A stretch of DNA of 64,000 nucleotides from an uncultured Lachnospiraceae bacterium (GTDB taxonomy: Bacteria; Bacillota; Clostridia; Lachnospirales; Lachnospiraceae): the NCBI GenBank assembly GCA_910588535.1, contig CAJUOO010000001.1:1-64000 (forward strand), given 5' to 3'. Under the pieces are notes generated by a model. That model was not told the origin of the DNA, did no database searches, and saw only the letters and a list, made by a program, of their open reading frames with translations. This document shows positions 25,112 to 34,834 of the stretch, one piece after another. Each line of letters opens with the position of its first letter. Position 1 is the first letter of the stretch. A program made the translations under genes and the position numbers.

Positions 25112-25849
25112 ATGTTTGCGAGAATAGTGAATGAATATTGGGTGCTGTATGCAATGATAGCGGTGGCTGTTATTGGGATGGTAAGCCGTTTGTGCCTGAG
25201 CGGGGTTTACCGTGGGCTTTTAAAAGATCTAAAGCGGAATGGCGCGCCGAGGCATCGTCTGATCCGGCAATTAAAGGCCAACTATGAGAGTTGTTGTCAG
25301 AGGGAGGAGCAGGTCAGAGATATGGATTCCTTTATCAGTGCAACTTTGTATAATCATCGCTTTTTGGGCCTGACGATAGACGGGCTGAAAAGAATATCAG
25401 GACAGGCTTTGTTTTTGTTCTTGTTGATGGGAGGCGCCGTGCTTTTGAGCGGAGAGTACCTTGGTATCAGTCAGGGTGTGTTGGAATTATATACAGCGGT
25501 GGGACTTGTTCTGCTTGCCGGAATTATGGATATAACGTGGCTAGGCAATGCCGGGCGCAAGCAGGAGCTTTTGGAGGTTGCTGTTCTAAATTATCTGAAC
25601 AACCGTCTTCCGGCAGAGGCGTGGGAGAGGAGCAGACAGACGGAGAAAGAGGCATTGATCCATGAGCTGAGAGAAAAACGAGCGGACGGAAGAATCTCTG
25701 AGGAGGAAGAGACAGAGATCAAATATTTGAAAAAATCTTTGGAACAGATTGCCTCAGAGAGAGAGCAGGGAGAGCCAGATGCGCCCTATATGCTGACACC
25801 TGCAGAAGGTAGGTTGGTCGAAGAAATTATTGAAGGATTTTTGGGGTAA
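25112..25849 (+). CDS. Membrane protein of unknown function
   Basis: A 245-residue protein I do not recognise. It has a membrane helix at residues 10-28, a basic cytoplasmic stretch (GAPRHRLIRQLKANYESCCQ), two further helices (about 105-125 and 130-155) and a charged, probably coiled-coil C-terminal third rich in E, K and R, ending in a conserved-looking ML(T)PAEGRLVEEII. The ATG at 25112 is chosen over 25076 because AAAGGGGA lies six bases upstream. It stands alone between mtnN and pgi. The layout resembles a scaffold or signalling membrane protein, but no function can be assigned. Confidence 0.7.
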   Translation: MFARIVNEYWVLYAMIAVAVIGMVSRLCLSGVYRGLLKDLKRNGAPRHRLIRQLKANYESCCQREEQVRDMDSFISATLYNHRFLGLTIDGLKRISGQALFLFLLMGGAVLLSGEYLGISQGVLELYTAVGLVLLAGIMDITWLGNAGRKQELLEVAVLNYLNNRLPAEAWERSRQTEKEALIHELREKRADGRISEEEETEIKYLKKSLEQIASEREQGEPDAPYMLTPAEGRLVEEIIEGFLG

Positions 25850-25863
25850 ACAAGCAATAGCTA

Positions 25864-25892
25864 TTGCTATTATTGTATAAATTGGATATAAT
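25864..25892 (+). promoter_or_regulatory. SigA-type promoter of pgi
   Basis: TTGCTA (25864-25869) and a perfect TATAAT (25887-25892) with a 17-bp spacer lie 71 bp before the pgi start. Confidence 0.7.
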
Positions 25893-25962
25893 AAAGGAGA
25901 TTGAGAAAGAATTAACAGGTGCATGAGAGTATGCATGGAAAAGTGCAAAGGAGCGTGTAAAA

Positions 25963-27309
25963 ATGGCAAAAGTAACATTTGATTATGGCAGAGCGGCGAA
26001 TGTGATTGCTCCTCATGAGATGGAGAGTATGGCGGAGATCGCTGCGACGGCAAAGGAAGTATTACTTGGAAAGTCCGGTGCAGGAAATGATTTCTTAGGT
26101 TGGATTGATCTTCCTGTAGATTATGACAAGGAAGAATTTGCGAGGATCAAAGAGGCAGCGAAGAAGATTCAGGGCGATTCAGAGGTGCTGCTTGTAATTG
26201 GAATTGGTGGTTCCTACTTGGGGGCAAGGGCAGCGATCGAATTTCTGAGGCATAATTTTTACAACAGCGTATCGAAAGAGGTTCGCAAGACCCCGGAGAT
26301 CTACTATGTCGGCAACAATATCAGCAGCACCTATATCACACATCTGATGGATGTGGTTGGTGATAGAGATTTCTCTGTTAATATTATCTCAAAATCTGGA
26401 ACAACGACAGAGCCAGCGATTGCTTTCCGTGTGTTCAAGAAAAAGCTTGAGCAGAAGTATGGCAAGGCAGAGGCAGCAAAGAGAATTTATGCCACGACGG
26501 ACAAGGCTAAAGGAGCACTTAAGAATCTTGCCACGGAGGAGGGATATGAGACATTCGTGGTTCCCGATGATGTGGGCGGAAGATTTTCTGTGTTGACAGC
26601 AGTGGGATTGCTTCCTATAGCAGTGAGCGGAGCGGATATTGATAAGCTGATGGAAGGTGCGGCGGCAGGAAGAGAGGCAGCTCTCTCACAGCCATTTGAG
26701 GAGAATGACGCGATGAAGTATGCGGCGGTGAGAAATATTCTTCTTAGAAAGGGCAAGGAGGTTGAGATTGTAGCAAATTATGAGCCTTCTCTGCATTATA
26801 TTGGCGAGTGGTGGAAGCAGCTTTACGGTGAGAGCGAGGGAAAGGATCAGAGAGGATTGTTCCCCGCTGCTGTGGATCTGACAACGGATCTTCATTCTAT
26901 GGGACAATTTATACAGGATGGAGCAAGAATTATGTTTGAGACGGTGCTGAGCGTGGAGAAGCCTCCGTGCGAGGTGCTTCTTGAGGAAGAGCCAGTTGAT
27001 TTGGATGGTCTGAATTACCTTGCGGGAAAGAGTGTAGATTTTATTAATAAATGTGCGATGAATGGCACGGTTTTGGCACACACCGATGGACAGGTGCCAA
27101 ACCTTATGGTGACGATCCCAGAGCAGAATGAATTTTATCTGGGTGAGTTGTTTTATTTCTTTGAATTTGCATGTGGCGTGAGCGGCTATATACTGGGAAT
27201 CAATCCGTTCAATCAGCCGGGTGTGGAGAGCTATAAGAAGAATATGTTCGCTTTGCTTGGCAAACCGGGATATGAGGCACAGAGAGAAGAATTGATGAAG
27301 CGTCTGTAG
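25963..27309 (+). CDS. pgi: Glucose-6-phosphate isomerase
   Basis: A 448-residue enzyme of the short Gram-positive type, interconverting glucose 6-phosphate and fructose 6-phosphate. Signatures are [18 protein letters not shown], the phosphate-binding [10 protein letters not shown], the [16 protein letters not shown] block and the catalytic Glu in the [20 protein letters not shown] region. It links fructose 6-phosphate from the pentose and aldolase genes downstream to glycolysis. The ATG follows AAAGGAGCG. Confidence 0.96.
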   Translation: MAKVTFDYGRAANVIAPHEMESMAEIAATAKEVLLGKSGAGNDFLGWIDLPVDYDKEEFARIKEAAKKIQGDSEVLLVIGIGGSYLGARAAIEFLRHNFYNSVSKEVRKTPEIYYVGNNISSTYITHLMDVVGDRDFSVNIISKSGTTTEPAIAFRVFKKKLEQKYGKAEAAKRIYATTDKAKGALKNLATEEGYETFVVPDDVGGRFSVLTAVGLLPIAVSGADIDKLMEGAAAGREAALSQPFEENDAMKYAAVRNILLRKGKEVEIVANYEPSLHYIGEWWKQLYGESEGKDQRGLFPAAVDLTTDLHSMGQFIQDGARIMFETVLSVEKPPCEVLLEEEPVDLDGLNYLAGKSVDFINKCAMNGTVLAHTDGQVPNLMVTIPEQNEFYLGELFYFFEFACGVSGYILGINPFNQPGVESYKKNMFALLGKPGYEAQREELMKRL

Positions 27310-27432
27310 GAAACTATATTGATGTTACAGTTTGGCCAGCGAGAAAGTATGTAAACGTGACTTGGCGAATGACAGATATAAGCTGTAATGATAGACCAGT
27401 ATATAGTTTGGATGGTATCCGAATCATGTAAG

Positions 27433-27475
27433 AAAATGCCTGTATCCGTGACAGATGGACGGATGCGGGCATTTT
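27433..27475 (+). terminator. Terminator hairpin between pgi and mgtE
   Basis: AAAATGCCTGTATCCGT (27433-27449) pairs with 27459-27475 as a 17-bp stem with two G-U pairs and a nine-base loop, ending in TTTTG. It lies 124 bp after pgi and 42 bp before mgtE, so it could end pgi transcription or attenuate mgtE. Confidence 0.65.
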
Positions 27476-27516
27476 GTAGTCTGGTGAAGAAAAATAGCGG
27501 GAGAGGAGGATACCAT

Positions 27517-28872
27517 ATGTCGGAGAGCAAGGAATGGACAGTGGAGAAATTGCTTTCATTGGCAGAGCAGAGGCAGTTTCGACGGTTGAAGGAGCTTCTT
27601 TCAGATATGAATGAGGTGGATGTGGCAGCTTTTATCGAGGAACTTAATTCTGAGAGAACTGTTGTGGTATTCCGCATGCTGCCCAAAGAGCAGGCGACGG
27701 ATGTGTTTGCATGTCTTCCCATCGAGAAGCAGGAGCATATTATAAACAGTATTACGGATTCGGAGCTTAAGTATATTATAGAGGATCTGTTTGTGGACGA
27801 TGCCGTGGACATGTTGGAGGAGCTGCCCGCGATGGTAGTAAAGAGAGTGCTGAAAAATGCGGCGCCGGACACAAGAGATCTGATCAATCAATTTCTAAAT
27901 TATCCTGAAAATTCGGCGGGAAGTATTATGACAGCCGAGTATATTGGTTTAAAGAAGAATATGACAGTGGAGCAGGCATTTACCTATATACGAAGAAATG
28001 GTGTGGATAAAGAGACGATCTATACCTGCTATGTGACGGATAATAAACGAAAGCTGGAGGGAGTCGTCACGGTCAAGGATCTGTTGATGAACCCGTATGA
28101 GACAACCTTGGGAGATATTATGGACGATCGTGTGATCAAGGTTGTCACCACAGAGGATCAGGAGATGGTAGCGGAAACCTTTAATAAATATGATCTGCTC
28201 TCTCTGCCAGTTGTGGATCAGGAAGATCGTCTGGTCGGCATTGTGACAGTGGATGATGCTGTAGATGTTATGCAGCAGGAGGCGACAGAAGATATTGAGA
28301 AAATGGCTGCTATGTTGCCAAGCGAAAAGCCATATCTAAAGGAATCAGTATTTAATCTAGCAAAAAATCGTCTTTTGTGGCTGTTAGTTCTGATGTTTAG
28401 CAGTATGATCACGGGAGGGATTCTCGCCAAGTATGAGGCTGCCTTTGCAGCACTTCCGCTGTTGGTAACATTTATCCCTATGCTGACAGGAACAGGGGGA
28501 AATGCAGGAAGCCAGAGCAGTACTTTAATTATACGAGGATTGACGACAGGTGATGTGGAGCCGAGTGATATCTTTAAGGTAGTGTGGAAGGAGATTCGCG
28601 TGGGTGTGATTGTGGGTGTGGTGCTTGGGCTTATTAATTTTATTCGCCTTGTGATCATGTACCCCGGCAATGCCATGATATGTCTGACTGTAGTGCTTAG
28701 CTTATTTTGCACAGTAATTATGGCAAAGACGATTGGCTGTATGCTGCCGATTGTTGCGAGCAAGTTGAAACTTGACCCGGCAATTATGGCAGCACCGCTC
28801 ATATCAACGATCATTGATGCATTTAGTTTGATTGTGTACTTTCAGATTGCATGTCGCCTGCTCAATATATAG
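27517..28872 (+). CDS. mgtE: Magnesium transporter MgtE
   Basis: A 451-residue protein with the three MgtE parts in order: an N-terminal superhelical domain (about 10-130), two CBS domains (about 135-265; MTAEYI and DDRVIKVVTTEDQEMVAETF mark them) and five transmembrane helices (about 285-450). The transmembrane part includes PMLTGTGGNAGSQSSTLIIRGL, the ion pore signature, and a PLISTIIDA block. The cytosolic part gates the channel in response to internal Mg2+. The ATG at 27517 follows GAGAGGAGG. The open frame reaches back to 27388 across the terminator hairpin, which is not credible coding. Confidence 0.95.
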   Translation: MSESKEWTVEKLLSLAEQRQFRRLKELLSDMNEVDVAAFIEELNSERTVVVFRMLPKEQATDVFACLPIEKQEHIINSITDSELKYIIEDLFVDDAVDMLEELPAMVVKRVLKNAAPDTRDLINQFLNYPENSAGSIMTAEYIGLKKNMTVEQAFTYIRRNGVDKETIYTCYVTDNKRKLEGVVTVKDLLMNPYETTLGDIMDDRVIKVVTTEDQEMVAETFNKYDLLSLPVVDQEDRLVGIVTVDDAVDVMQQEATEDIEKMAAMLPSEKPYLKESVFNLAKNRLLWLLVLMFSSMITGGILAKYEAAFAALPLLVTFIPMLTGTGGNAGSQSSTLIIRGLTTGDVEPSDIFKVVWKEIRVGVIVGVVLGLINFIRLVIMYPGNAMICLTVVLSLFCTVIMAKTIGCMLPIVASKLKLDPAIMAAPLISTIIDAFSLIVYFQIACRLLNI

Positions 28873-28932
28873 ATGGAGATAGACGAGAGACATCATTTAA
28901 TGCGCAAATATGGCGCGGAAAAGAGGGAAAAT

Positions 28933-29628
28933 ATGCTTGAACAATTAAAGGAAGATGTTTATAAGGCTAATATGGAACTTGTGGAAAAGGGATTGGTTAT
29001 TTATACATGGGGGAATGTCAGCGGAATAGACAGGGAGAAGGGGCTGGTGGTTATTAAGCCTAGTGGAGTGGAGTACGACGGCATGAAGCCGGAGGATATG
29101 GTTGTGGTGGATATGGAAGGAAATGTAGTTGAAGGCAGGTACAAGCCATCCTCCGACACACCGACACATTTGGTGCTCTACCGCACCTATCCTGATATAG
29201 GTGGCGTGGTGCACACACATTCGGCGTGGGCTGTTACCTTCGCGCAGGCAGGCTTGGATATACCGGCTCTGGGAACGACTCATGCAGATTATTTCTTTGG
29301 GGATATTCCATGTACCAGAGATCTGACAGCACAGGAAATCGATGAGGCATATGAGAAGAATACTGGGAATGTGATTGTGGAGACAATTGGTGAGAAGGAT
29401 CCGATGGCAGTTCCCAGCATAGTAGTGAAGAATCATGGTCCTTTCTCATGGGGAAAGAGTCCGAAGGAAAGTGTCTATCATGCAGTGGTGCTTGAGAAGG
29501 TGGCGGAGATGGCATATAAGACTATGACATTGAATCCGCGCGTGGAGCGTGTCGGGCAGTATCTTCTTGATAAACATTATTATAGAAAGCATGGAGCAAA
29601 TGCCTACTACGGGCAGGGCAAGGAATAA
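28933..29628 (+). CDS. araD: L-ribulose-5-phosphate 4-epimerase
   Basis: A 231-residue class II aldolase-fold zinc enzyme, the same length as E. coli AraD, converting L-ribulose 5-phosphate to D-xylulose 5-phosphate. Characteristic blocks are [32 protein letters not shown], the metal-binding HTHSAWA and [10 protein letters not shown], and the C-terminal [17 protein letters not shown]. The ATG at 28933 gives the family start MLEQLK; an earlier ATG at 28873 adds 20 unrelated residues. It opens a pentose gene set and would use arabinose released from RG-I side chains. Confidence 0.95.
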   Translation: MLEQLKEDVYKANMELVEKGLVIYTWGNVSGIDREKGLVVIKPSGVEYDGMKPEDMVVVDMEGNVVEGRYKPSSDTPTHLVLYRTYPDIGGVVHTHSAWAVTFAQAGLDIPALGTTHADYFFGDIPCTRDLTAQEIDEAYEKNTGNVIVETIGEKDPMAVPSIVVKNHGPFSWGKSPKESVYHAVVLEKVAEMAYKTMTLNPRVERVGQYLLDKHYYRKHGANAYYGQGKE

Positions 29629-29654
29629 GTAGTAAGCGCAGAAATGAGGAAAAT

Positions 29655-31247
29655 ATGGATATAAGTGAGATAATTTCCAGCGGCAGAGCTGTGCTGGGTA
29701 TTGAATTTGGATCGACCAGAATAAAGGCGGTATTGATAGGGGAAAATCATGTCCCGATAGCATCAGGGAGCCATGATTGGGAGAACCGCTATGAAAACGG
29801 AATATGGACGTACCATCTCGATGATGTCTGGGCTGGGCTTCAGGATAGCTACAGCAAATTGTCACAGGAGGTGGCGGAGCGTTACGGAGTAAACATTCAT
29901 AAGCTTGCAGCAATTGGATTTTCGGCGATGATGCATGGTTATATGGCATTTGACAAGCTGGGAAAGCTTTTGGTTCCATTCCGTACATGGAGAAATACTA
30001 TTACAGAGGAGGCAGCGAAAGAGCTTTCTAAGGTATTTGATTATAATATTCCGCAGAGATGGAGCATTGCACATCTGTATCAGGCGATATTAAATGGTGA
30101 GGAGCATGTAAAAGACATTGCATACCAGACGACGCTGGCCGGGTATATTCATTGGAGACTGACAGGGGAGAAGGTGCTTGGTGTTGGGGAGGCATCTGGC
30201 ATGTTTCCGATTGATCCAGAGACGGGTGATTTTCATAGGCGTATGATGATGCAGTTTGAAGAATTAATTGCAGATAAAAGGTATCCTTGGAAGCTTGACA
30301 GCATCTTTCCCAAAGTGTTGCGCGCAGGAGAACATGCCGGTTTGCTGACGGTGGAAGGTGCCGCGCTTCTTGATGTAAGTGGAAATCTGGGGGCAGGGAT
30401 TCCTCTGTGTCCGCCGGAGGGAGATGCAGGAACTGGGATGGCTGCGACTAACAGCGTTGCGCTAAGGACAGGGAATGTGTCGGCGGGAACATCCGTGTTT
30501 GCTATGGTGGTGCTGGACAAGCAGCTTAAGAAAGTACACCCAGAGCTAGATCTGGTGACGACGCCAGCAGGGGATACAGTTGCTATGGTTCACTGCAATA
30601 ATTGTACCTCAGATCTAAATGCATGGGTGTCTCTATTCAGAGAATTTGCGGAGAGCTTTGGCGTGGAAACAGATGTTGACAGACTGTATTCTACTTTATA
30701 TAACAAGGCGTTGGAGGGAGATGCGGACTGTGGTGGGCTGCTTGCCTACAATTATTTTTCAGGAGAGCATATCACAGGCTTTGAGGAGGGCAGACCGCTG
30801 TTTGTCCGCACGCCTGAGAGCCGGTTTACTCTGGCGAATTTTATGCGCACCCATCTATTTACCTCGCTTGGTGCCTTGAAGACAGGGTTGGATATTCTGC
30901 TTAGGGAGGAGAAGGTGACGATTGACCGCATCTTTGGTCATGGAGGATTATTTAAGACAAAAGGTGTGGGACAGAAAATACTGTCCGCGGCGATGGATGC
31001 CCCTGTATCTGTGATGGAGACAGCAGGAGAGGGAGGCGCGTGGGGAATTGCCCTTCTTGCTTCCTATATGATACATAAAGAAGAGAAGCAGACACTGGAT
31101 GACTATCTCTCCAATCAAGTATTTGGCGGGGAGACGGGGACATGTATTGAGCCAGATCAAAAGGATGTAGACGGCTTCAATCAATTTATGGAGCGTTACA
31201 GAGCAGGGCTTGCCATTGAACGTGCAGCAGTGGAGGCCATGCGATAA
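29655..31247 (+). CDS. FGGY-family sugar kinase, probably L-ribulokinase in function
   Basis: A 530-residue kinase with an N-terminal phosphate loop ([16 protein letters not shown]), a second-domain adenosine-binding region ([27 protein letters not shown]) and the late [14 protein letters not shown] and [14 protein letters not shown] motifs. It differs from classical AraB and from xylulokinase and belongs to a large FGGY subgroup common in gut Clostridia. Its position 27 bp after araD and before fsa and tkt suggests it phosphorylates L-ribulose; xylulose is the alternative. Confidence 0.85.
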   Translation: MDISEIISSGRAVLGIEFGSTRIKAVLIGENHVPIASGSHDWENRYENGIWTYHLDDVWAGLQDSYSKLSQEVAERYGVNIHKLAAIGFSAMMHGYMAFDKLGKLLVPFRTWRNTITEEAAKELSKVFDYNIPQRWSIAHLYQAILNGEEHVKDIAYQTTLAGYIHWRLTGEKVLGVGEASGMFPIDPETGDFHRRMMMQFEELIADKRYPWKLDSIFPKVLRAGEHAGLLTVEGAALLDVSGNLGAGIPLCPPEGDAGTGMAATNSVALRTGNVSAGTSVFAMVVLDKQLKKVHPELDLVTTPAGDTVAMVHCNNCTSDLNAWVSLFREFAESFGVETDVDRLYSTLYNKALEGDADCGGLLAYNYFSGEHITGFEEGRPLFVRTPESRFTLANFMRTHLFTSLGALKTGLDILLREEKVTIDRIFGHGGLFKTKGVGQKILSAAMDAPVSVMETAGEGGAWGIALLASYMIHKEEKQTLDDYLSNQVFGGETGTCIEPDQKDVDGFNQFMERYRAGLAIERAAVEAMR

Positions 31248-31275
31248 ATAAATTATTAAAGGAGGAACTATTGTT

Positions 31276-31929
31276 ATGAAGTTTTTTATTGACACAGCAA
31301 ATGTAGAGGAGATCAGAAAAGCAAACGATATGGGAATTATCTGTGGTGTCACCACAAATCCGTCCCTTATCGCTAAAGAGGGCAGAGATTTTAATCAGGT
31401 AATTCAAGAGATCACATCTATAGTGGACGGGCCAATTAGCGGTGAGGTTAAGGCTACAACGGAGGATGCTGAGGGTATGATCGCGGAAGGACGCGAGATT
31501 GCTAAGATTCACAAAAATATGGTAGTAAAGATTCCTATGACGGTGGAGGGACTTAAGGCTACCAAGGCTCTTTCGGCAGAGGGAATTAAATGTAATGTGA
31601 CATTAGTATTCTCGGCAAATCAGGCACTTCTCGCAGCTAGGGCGGGCGCTGCTTATGTATCGCCGTTCCTTGGACGCTTGGATGATATCTCTCAGCCGGG
31701 CATTGATCTGATTCGTACTATCTCCGAGATTTTTGATATCTATGGTTTTGAGACAGAGATTATCGCTGCGAGCGTGCGTAATACCATTCACGTGACAGAT
31801 TGTGCACTGGCAGGTGCACATATCGCGACAGTACCATATCAGGTGCTGGTGCAGATGACAAAACATCCGCTGACCGATCAGGGAATAGAGAAGTTTAAGA
31901 AGGATTATGAGGCGGTATTTGGTAAGTAA
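31276..31929 (+). CDS. Fructose-6-phosphate aldolase / short transaldolase
   Basis: A 217-residue TalC/FSA-type enzyme. The N-terminal [24 protein letters not shown], the Schiff-base lysine in MVVKIPMT (near residue 84), [11 protein letters not shown] and SPFLGRLDD are all family hallmarks. It lacks the longer transaldolase A/B insertions. Next to transketolase it most likely serves as the transaldolase of the non-oxidative pentose phosphate pathway; FSA activity cannot be separated by eye. It lies 29 bp after the kinase with a strong AAAGGAGG site. Confidence 0.92.
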   Translation: MKFFIDTANVEEIRKANDMGIICGVTTNPSLIAKEGRDFNQVIQEITSIVDGPISGEVKATTEDAEGMIAEGREIAKIHKNMVVKIPMTVEGLKATKALSAEGIKCNVTLVFSANQALLAARAGAAYVSPFLGRLDDISQPGIDLIRTISEIFDIYGFETEIIAASVRNTIHVTDCALAGAHIATVPYQVLVQMTKHPLTDQGIEKFKKDYEAVFGK

Positions 31930-32029
31930 TCTGTGACAAGATAATGACATTTGCGGGGCTGTGCCAGCGCTGCAAGCACAGCTCTAATCATGCAAAGAAT
32001 ATAAAAGCAGCGCAGAAATGAGGAAGAAC

Positions 32030-34012
32030 ATGAGCAACATCGACACAAGATCAGTGAACGCGATCCGCGTTCTGGCGGCGGATGCCGTACAGAAGGCGAA
32101 CTCTGGACATCCGGGCTTGCCGCTCGGATCGGCAGCGATGGCATATGAGTTGTGGGCAAAGCATATGAAGCATAATCCTAAAGATCCACAATGGGAGAAT
32201 CGCGATCGATTTATTTTGTCAGGAGGACATGGTTCCACTTTATTGTATTCTCTCCTGCACCTATTTGGTTATGGGCTTACAGTGGAAGATCTGAAGAATT
32301 TTCGTCAGATGGATTCCCTGACGCCGGGACATCCTGAATACAGGCACACAGCGGGAGTGGAGGCCACGACGGGACCACTGGGAGCTGGTATGGGTATGGC
32401 AGTCGGCATGGCAATGGCAGAAGCACATCTGTCAGCTATATTTAACGAGGAGAAGTACCCTGTTGTGGATCATTATACGTATGTTCTCGGCGGTGATGGC
32501 TGTATGATGGAAGGCATATCCTCAGAGGCATTTTCTCTGGCAGGAACACTGGGACTTAGTAAGCTGATTGTACTTTACGATTCTAATCAGATCTCCATCG
32601 AGGGCAGCACAGATATTGCATTTACGGAGAACGTACAGAAGCGTATGGAGGCATTTGGCTTCCAGATCCTGACGGTGGAGGATGGCAATAACCTAGAAGA
32701 AATAGGAAAAGCCATCGAGGAGGCAAAGGCAGATAAGAGCCGTCCTTCCTTTATCACCGTAAAGACGCAGATTGGCTATGGCTGCCCGGCGAAGCAGGGA
32801 AAGGCAAGTGCACACGGCGAGCCTCTGGGCGAGGAAAATGTCTCTGCACTAAAAGAAAATCTTGGCTGGCCTGCTGATTCGTCCTTCTATGTACCAGAGG
32901 ATGTATATGAGAATTATAAGGCATTGGCAGCTCAGGGTGCCGATGCGGAGGAAGAGTGGAAGAAACTATTTGCAGATTATTGTGCTGTGTATCCCGACAA
33001 GAAAGAATTATGGGATACCTATCATAACGAGGAGCTGGCGAAGAAGGCATATAACTGTGAAGAGTACTGGAAATATGAGGACAAGCCGGAGGCAACTAGA
33101 AATCTGTCCGGAAAACAGCTTCAAAAGCTGAAGAATCTTCTTCCTAATCTGATTGGCGGTGCGGCGGATCTCTCCCCTTCGACCAAGACCTATATGAATG
33201 ACATGGGAGATTTTTCTAAGGAAAACTATGCAGGAAGAAACCTTCATTTTGGTGTGCGTGAGCTTGCTATGACAGCCATTGGAAATGGAATTATGCTGCA
33301 CGGCGGACTGCGTGCATTTGTCTCAACCTTCTTTGTATTTAGCGATTATACAAAGCCTATGGCAAGGCTTTCTGCAATTATGGGAGTCCCGCTTACTTAT
33401 GTCTTTACTCATGACAGCATCGGCGTGGGAGAAGATGGCCCGACTCACGAGCCAATTGAGCAGCTTGCCATGTTGCGTGCACTTCCGAACTTCCATGTAT
33501 TCCGCCCAGCGGATGCGACAGAGACAGCAGCCGCTTGGTACAGTGCTGTTACTTCGATGAGAACACCGACAGCGTTAGTGTTGACCAGACAGAACCTGCC
33601 ACAGCTTGCGGGTTCTAGCAAGGAAGCATTAAAAGGAGCATATATTTTACAGGATTCTGCTAAAGAGACACCAGACGCGATCATTATAGCATCTGGTTCA
33701 GAGGTGGAGCTTGCCGTGGGAGCTAGAGAGGAGCTCTTAAAGGAAGGAATGGACGTCCGTGTCGTAAGTATGCCGAGCATGGATATATTTGAGGAGCAGA
33801 GTGACGAGTACAAGGAATCTGTCCTTCCAAAGGCAGTGCGCAAGAGAGTTGCAGTGGAAGCGCTCAGCGACTTTGGATGGGGAAAATATGTAGGGCTTGA
33901 TGGTACTTGTGTGACTATGAAAGGCTTTGGAGCAAGTGCTCCTGCTAAACAGCTCTTTGAAAAATATGGTTTTACAATAGACAATGTAGTAAAAGCAGTA
34001 AAGAGCTTATAA
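32030..34012 (+). CDS. tkt: Transketolase
   Basis: A 660-residue thiamine diphosphate enzyme moving two-carbon units between pentose phosphates. Present are the N-terminal AANSGHPGLPLG-like block (KANSGHPGLPLGSAAMAYEL), GGHGSTLLYSLLHLFGY, the ThDP-binding GDGCMMEGISSEAFSLAG...LYDSNQISI, and the second-subunit FGVRELAM and HDSIGVGEDGPTHEPIEQL. The start is ATG 32030; ATG 32018 is an in-frame alternative. An intercistronic hairpin (about 31958-31984) separates it from fsa. It completes the route from pentose to fructose 6-phosphate. Confidence 0.96.
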   Translation: MSNIDTRSVNAIRVLAADAVQKANSGHPGLPLGSAAMAYELWAKHMKHNPKDPQWENRDRFILSGGHGSTLLYSLLHLFGYGLTVEDLKNFRQMDSLTPGHPEYRHTAGVEATTGPLGAGMGMAVGMAMAEAHLSAIFNEEKYPVVDHYTYVLGGDGCMMEGISSEAFSLAGTLGLSKLIVLYDSNQISIEGSTDIAFTENVQKRMEAFGFQILTVEDGNNLEEIGKAIEEAKADKSRPSFITVKTQIGYGCPAKQGKASAHGEPLGEENVSALKENLGWPADSSFYVPEDVYENYKALAAQGADAEEEWKKLFADYCAVYPDKKELWDTYHNEELAKKAYNCEEYWKYEDKPEATRNLSGKQLQKLKNLLPNLIGGAADLSPSTKTYMNDMGDFSKENYAGRNLHFGVRELAMTAIGNGIMLHGGLRAFVSTFFVFSDYTKPMARLSAIMGVPLTYVFTHDSIGVGEDGPTHEPIEQLAMLRALPNFHVFRPADATETAAAWYSAVTSMRTPTALVLTRQNLPQLAGSSKEALKGAYILQDSAKETPDAIIIASGSEVELAVGAREELLKEGMDVRVVSMPSMDIFEEQSDEYKESVLPKAVRKRVAVEALSDFGWGKYVGLDGTCVTMKGFGASAPAKQLFEKYGFTIDNVVKAVKSL

Positions 34013-34020
34013 TTGAGAGA

Positions 34021-34058
34021 AAAGCAGCTTATCAGAAGAATAGATAGGCTGCTTTTTT
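34021..34058 (+). terminator. Terminator after tkt
   Basis: AAAGCAGCTTATC (34021-34033) pairs with GATAGGCTGCTTT (34043-34055, one G-U), followed by TTT. It ends the araD-to-tkt transcript nine bases after the tkt stop. Confidence 0.85.
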
Positions 34059-34162
34059 ATTCCATAACAAGCGCCTCATACTTCATCTTTTCTTGCCTGT
34101 TATGATTATGTGGCAAATACGTGAAGTCAGTGTAGGCAGCTTTGTATTCGTCTGGATATAGG

Positions 34163-34834
34163 TTAATGTAAGATTTCAGCGTAGATTCCGCCAAGTGACG
34201 TAAGTTCCTGCGCGACGAGTCCTGCCATTTTTACGGCGCCTTCACAGCTTAGGTGGGTATTGTCCTTGACTTCTTCTTTATAGTTCTCATAGGTGCCGGA
34301 GGGAAAATACATAAACCATTTTCTACTTTCCAGCTCTCCGGTCTGCTCGTATAAGATGCGGCTGCGCTCGGTCAGGTCAACCACAGCGATGCCTTCTCGC
34401 TTTCCCAGTTCTTTTACTGCCGCAGGATATTCACCATGACTGTTCTCGATAGTGCCATCTTCCTGAAAGAGTCGGCGGGATAATGGCGTGATCAGCACAG
34501 GAAACGCACTGTGGCTTCTTGCTACGTCAACATAACGCATAAGATATTCCTGATAGGTAGTGTATGGCTCTGTGTGACGATCGGCCTTGGGTTTTTCGTC
34601 GTTGTGTCCAAATTGGACAAATAGAAAGTCATTCGGCTCAAGAAGCAGTTCGGCAGGACGAAACAGCCCCTCATCATAAAAGCTTTTAGAGCTTTTTCCA
34701 TTTACAGCAAAATCAAGTACAATAAATTCCCTCTTGCAGTATCGGTCAAATTCTTGACCAATACCAGTTTGAGGAAAGGTGTCGGCGCCGTTAAACGCGG
34801 CAGTGGAATCTCCAACCCAGATAATTTTTCTCAT
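34163..34834 (-). CDS. CE12 rhamnogalacturonan acetylesterase (SGNH hydrolase, YesT/YesY-like)
   Basis: A 223-residue SGNH/GDSL esterase. Block I is WVGDSTAA (nucleophile Ser near residue 10), the Gly lies in FAVNGKSSKSF, the Asn is in FGHNDEKP, and the catalytic Asp/His pair is in DNTHLS near the C-terminus. This pattern is that of CE12 enzymes that remove acetyl groups from RG-I. There is no signal peptide, so it acts on imported oligosaccharides. Its start overlaps the end of the permease gene upstream by four bases, making it the last gene of the minus-strand transporter operon. Confidence 0.9.
   Translation of the reverse strand: MRKIIWVGDSTAAFNGADTFPQTGIGQEFDRYCKREFIVLDFAVNGKSSKSFYDEGLFRPAELLLEPNDFLFVQFGHNDEKPKADRHTEPYTTYQEYLMRYVDVARSHSAFPVLITPLSRRLFQEDGTIENSHGEYPAAVKELGKREGIAVVDLTERSRILYEQTGELESRKWFMYFPSGTYENYKEEVKDNTHLSCEGAVKMAGLVAQELTSLGGIYAEILH

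Noticed and set aside
27310..27432. M-box riboswitch upstream of mgtE
   Set aside because: The conserved M-box segments are not recognisable; only the hairpin near the gene is supported.
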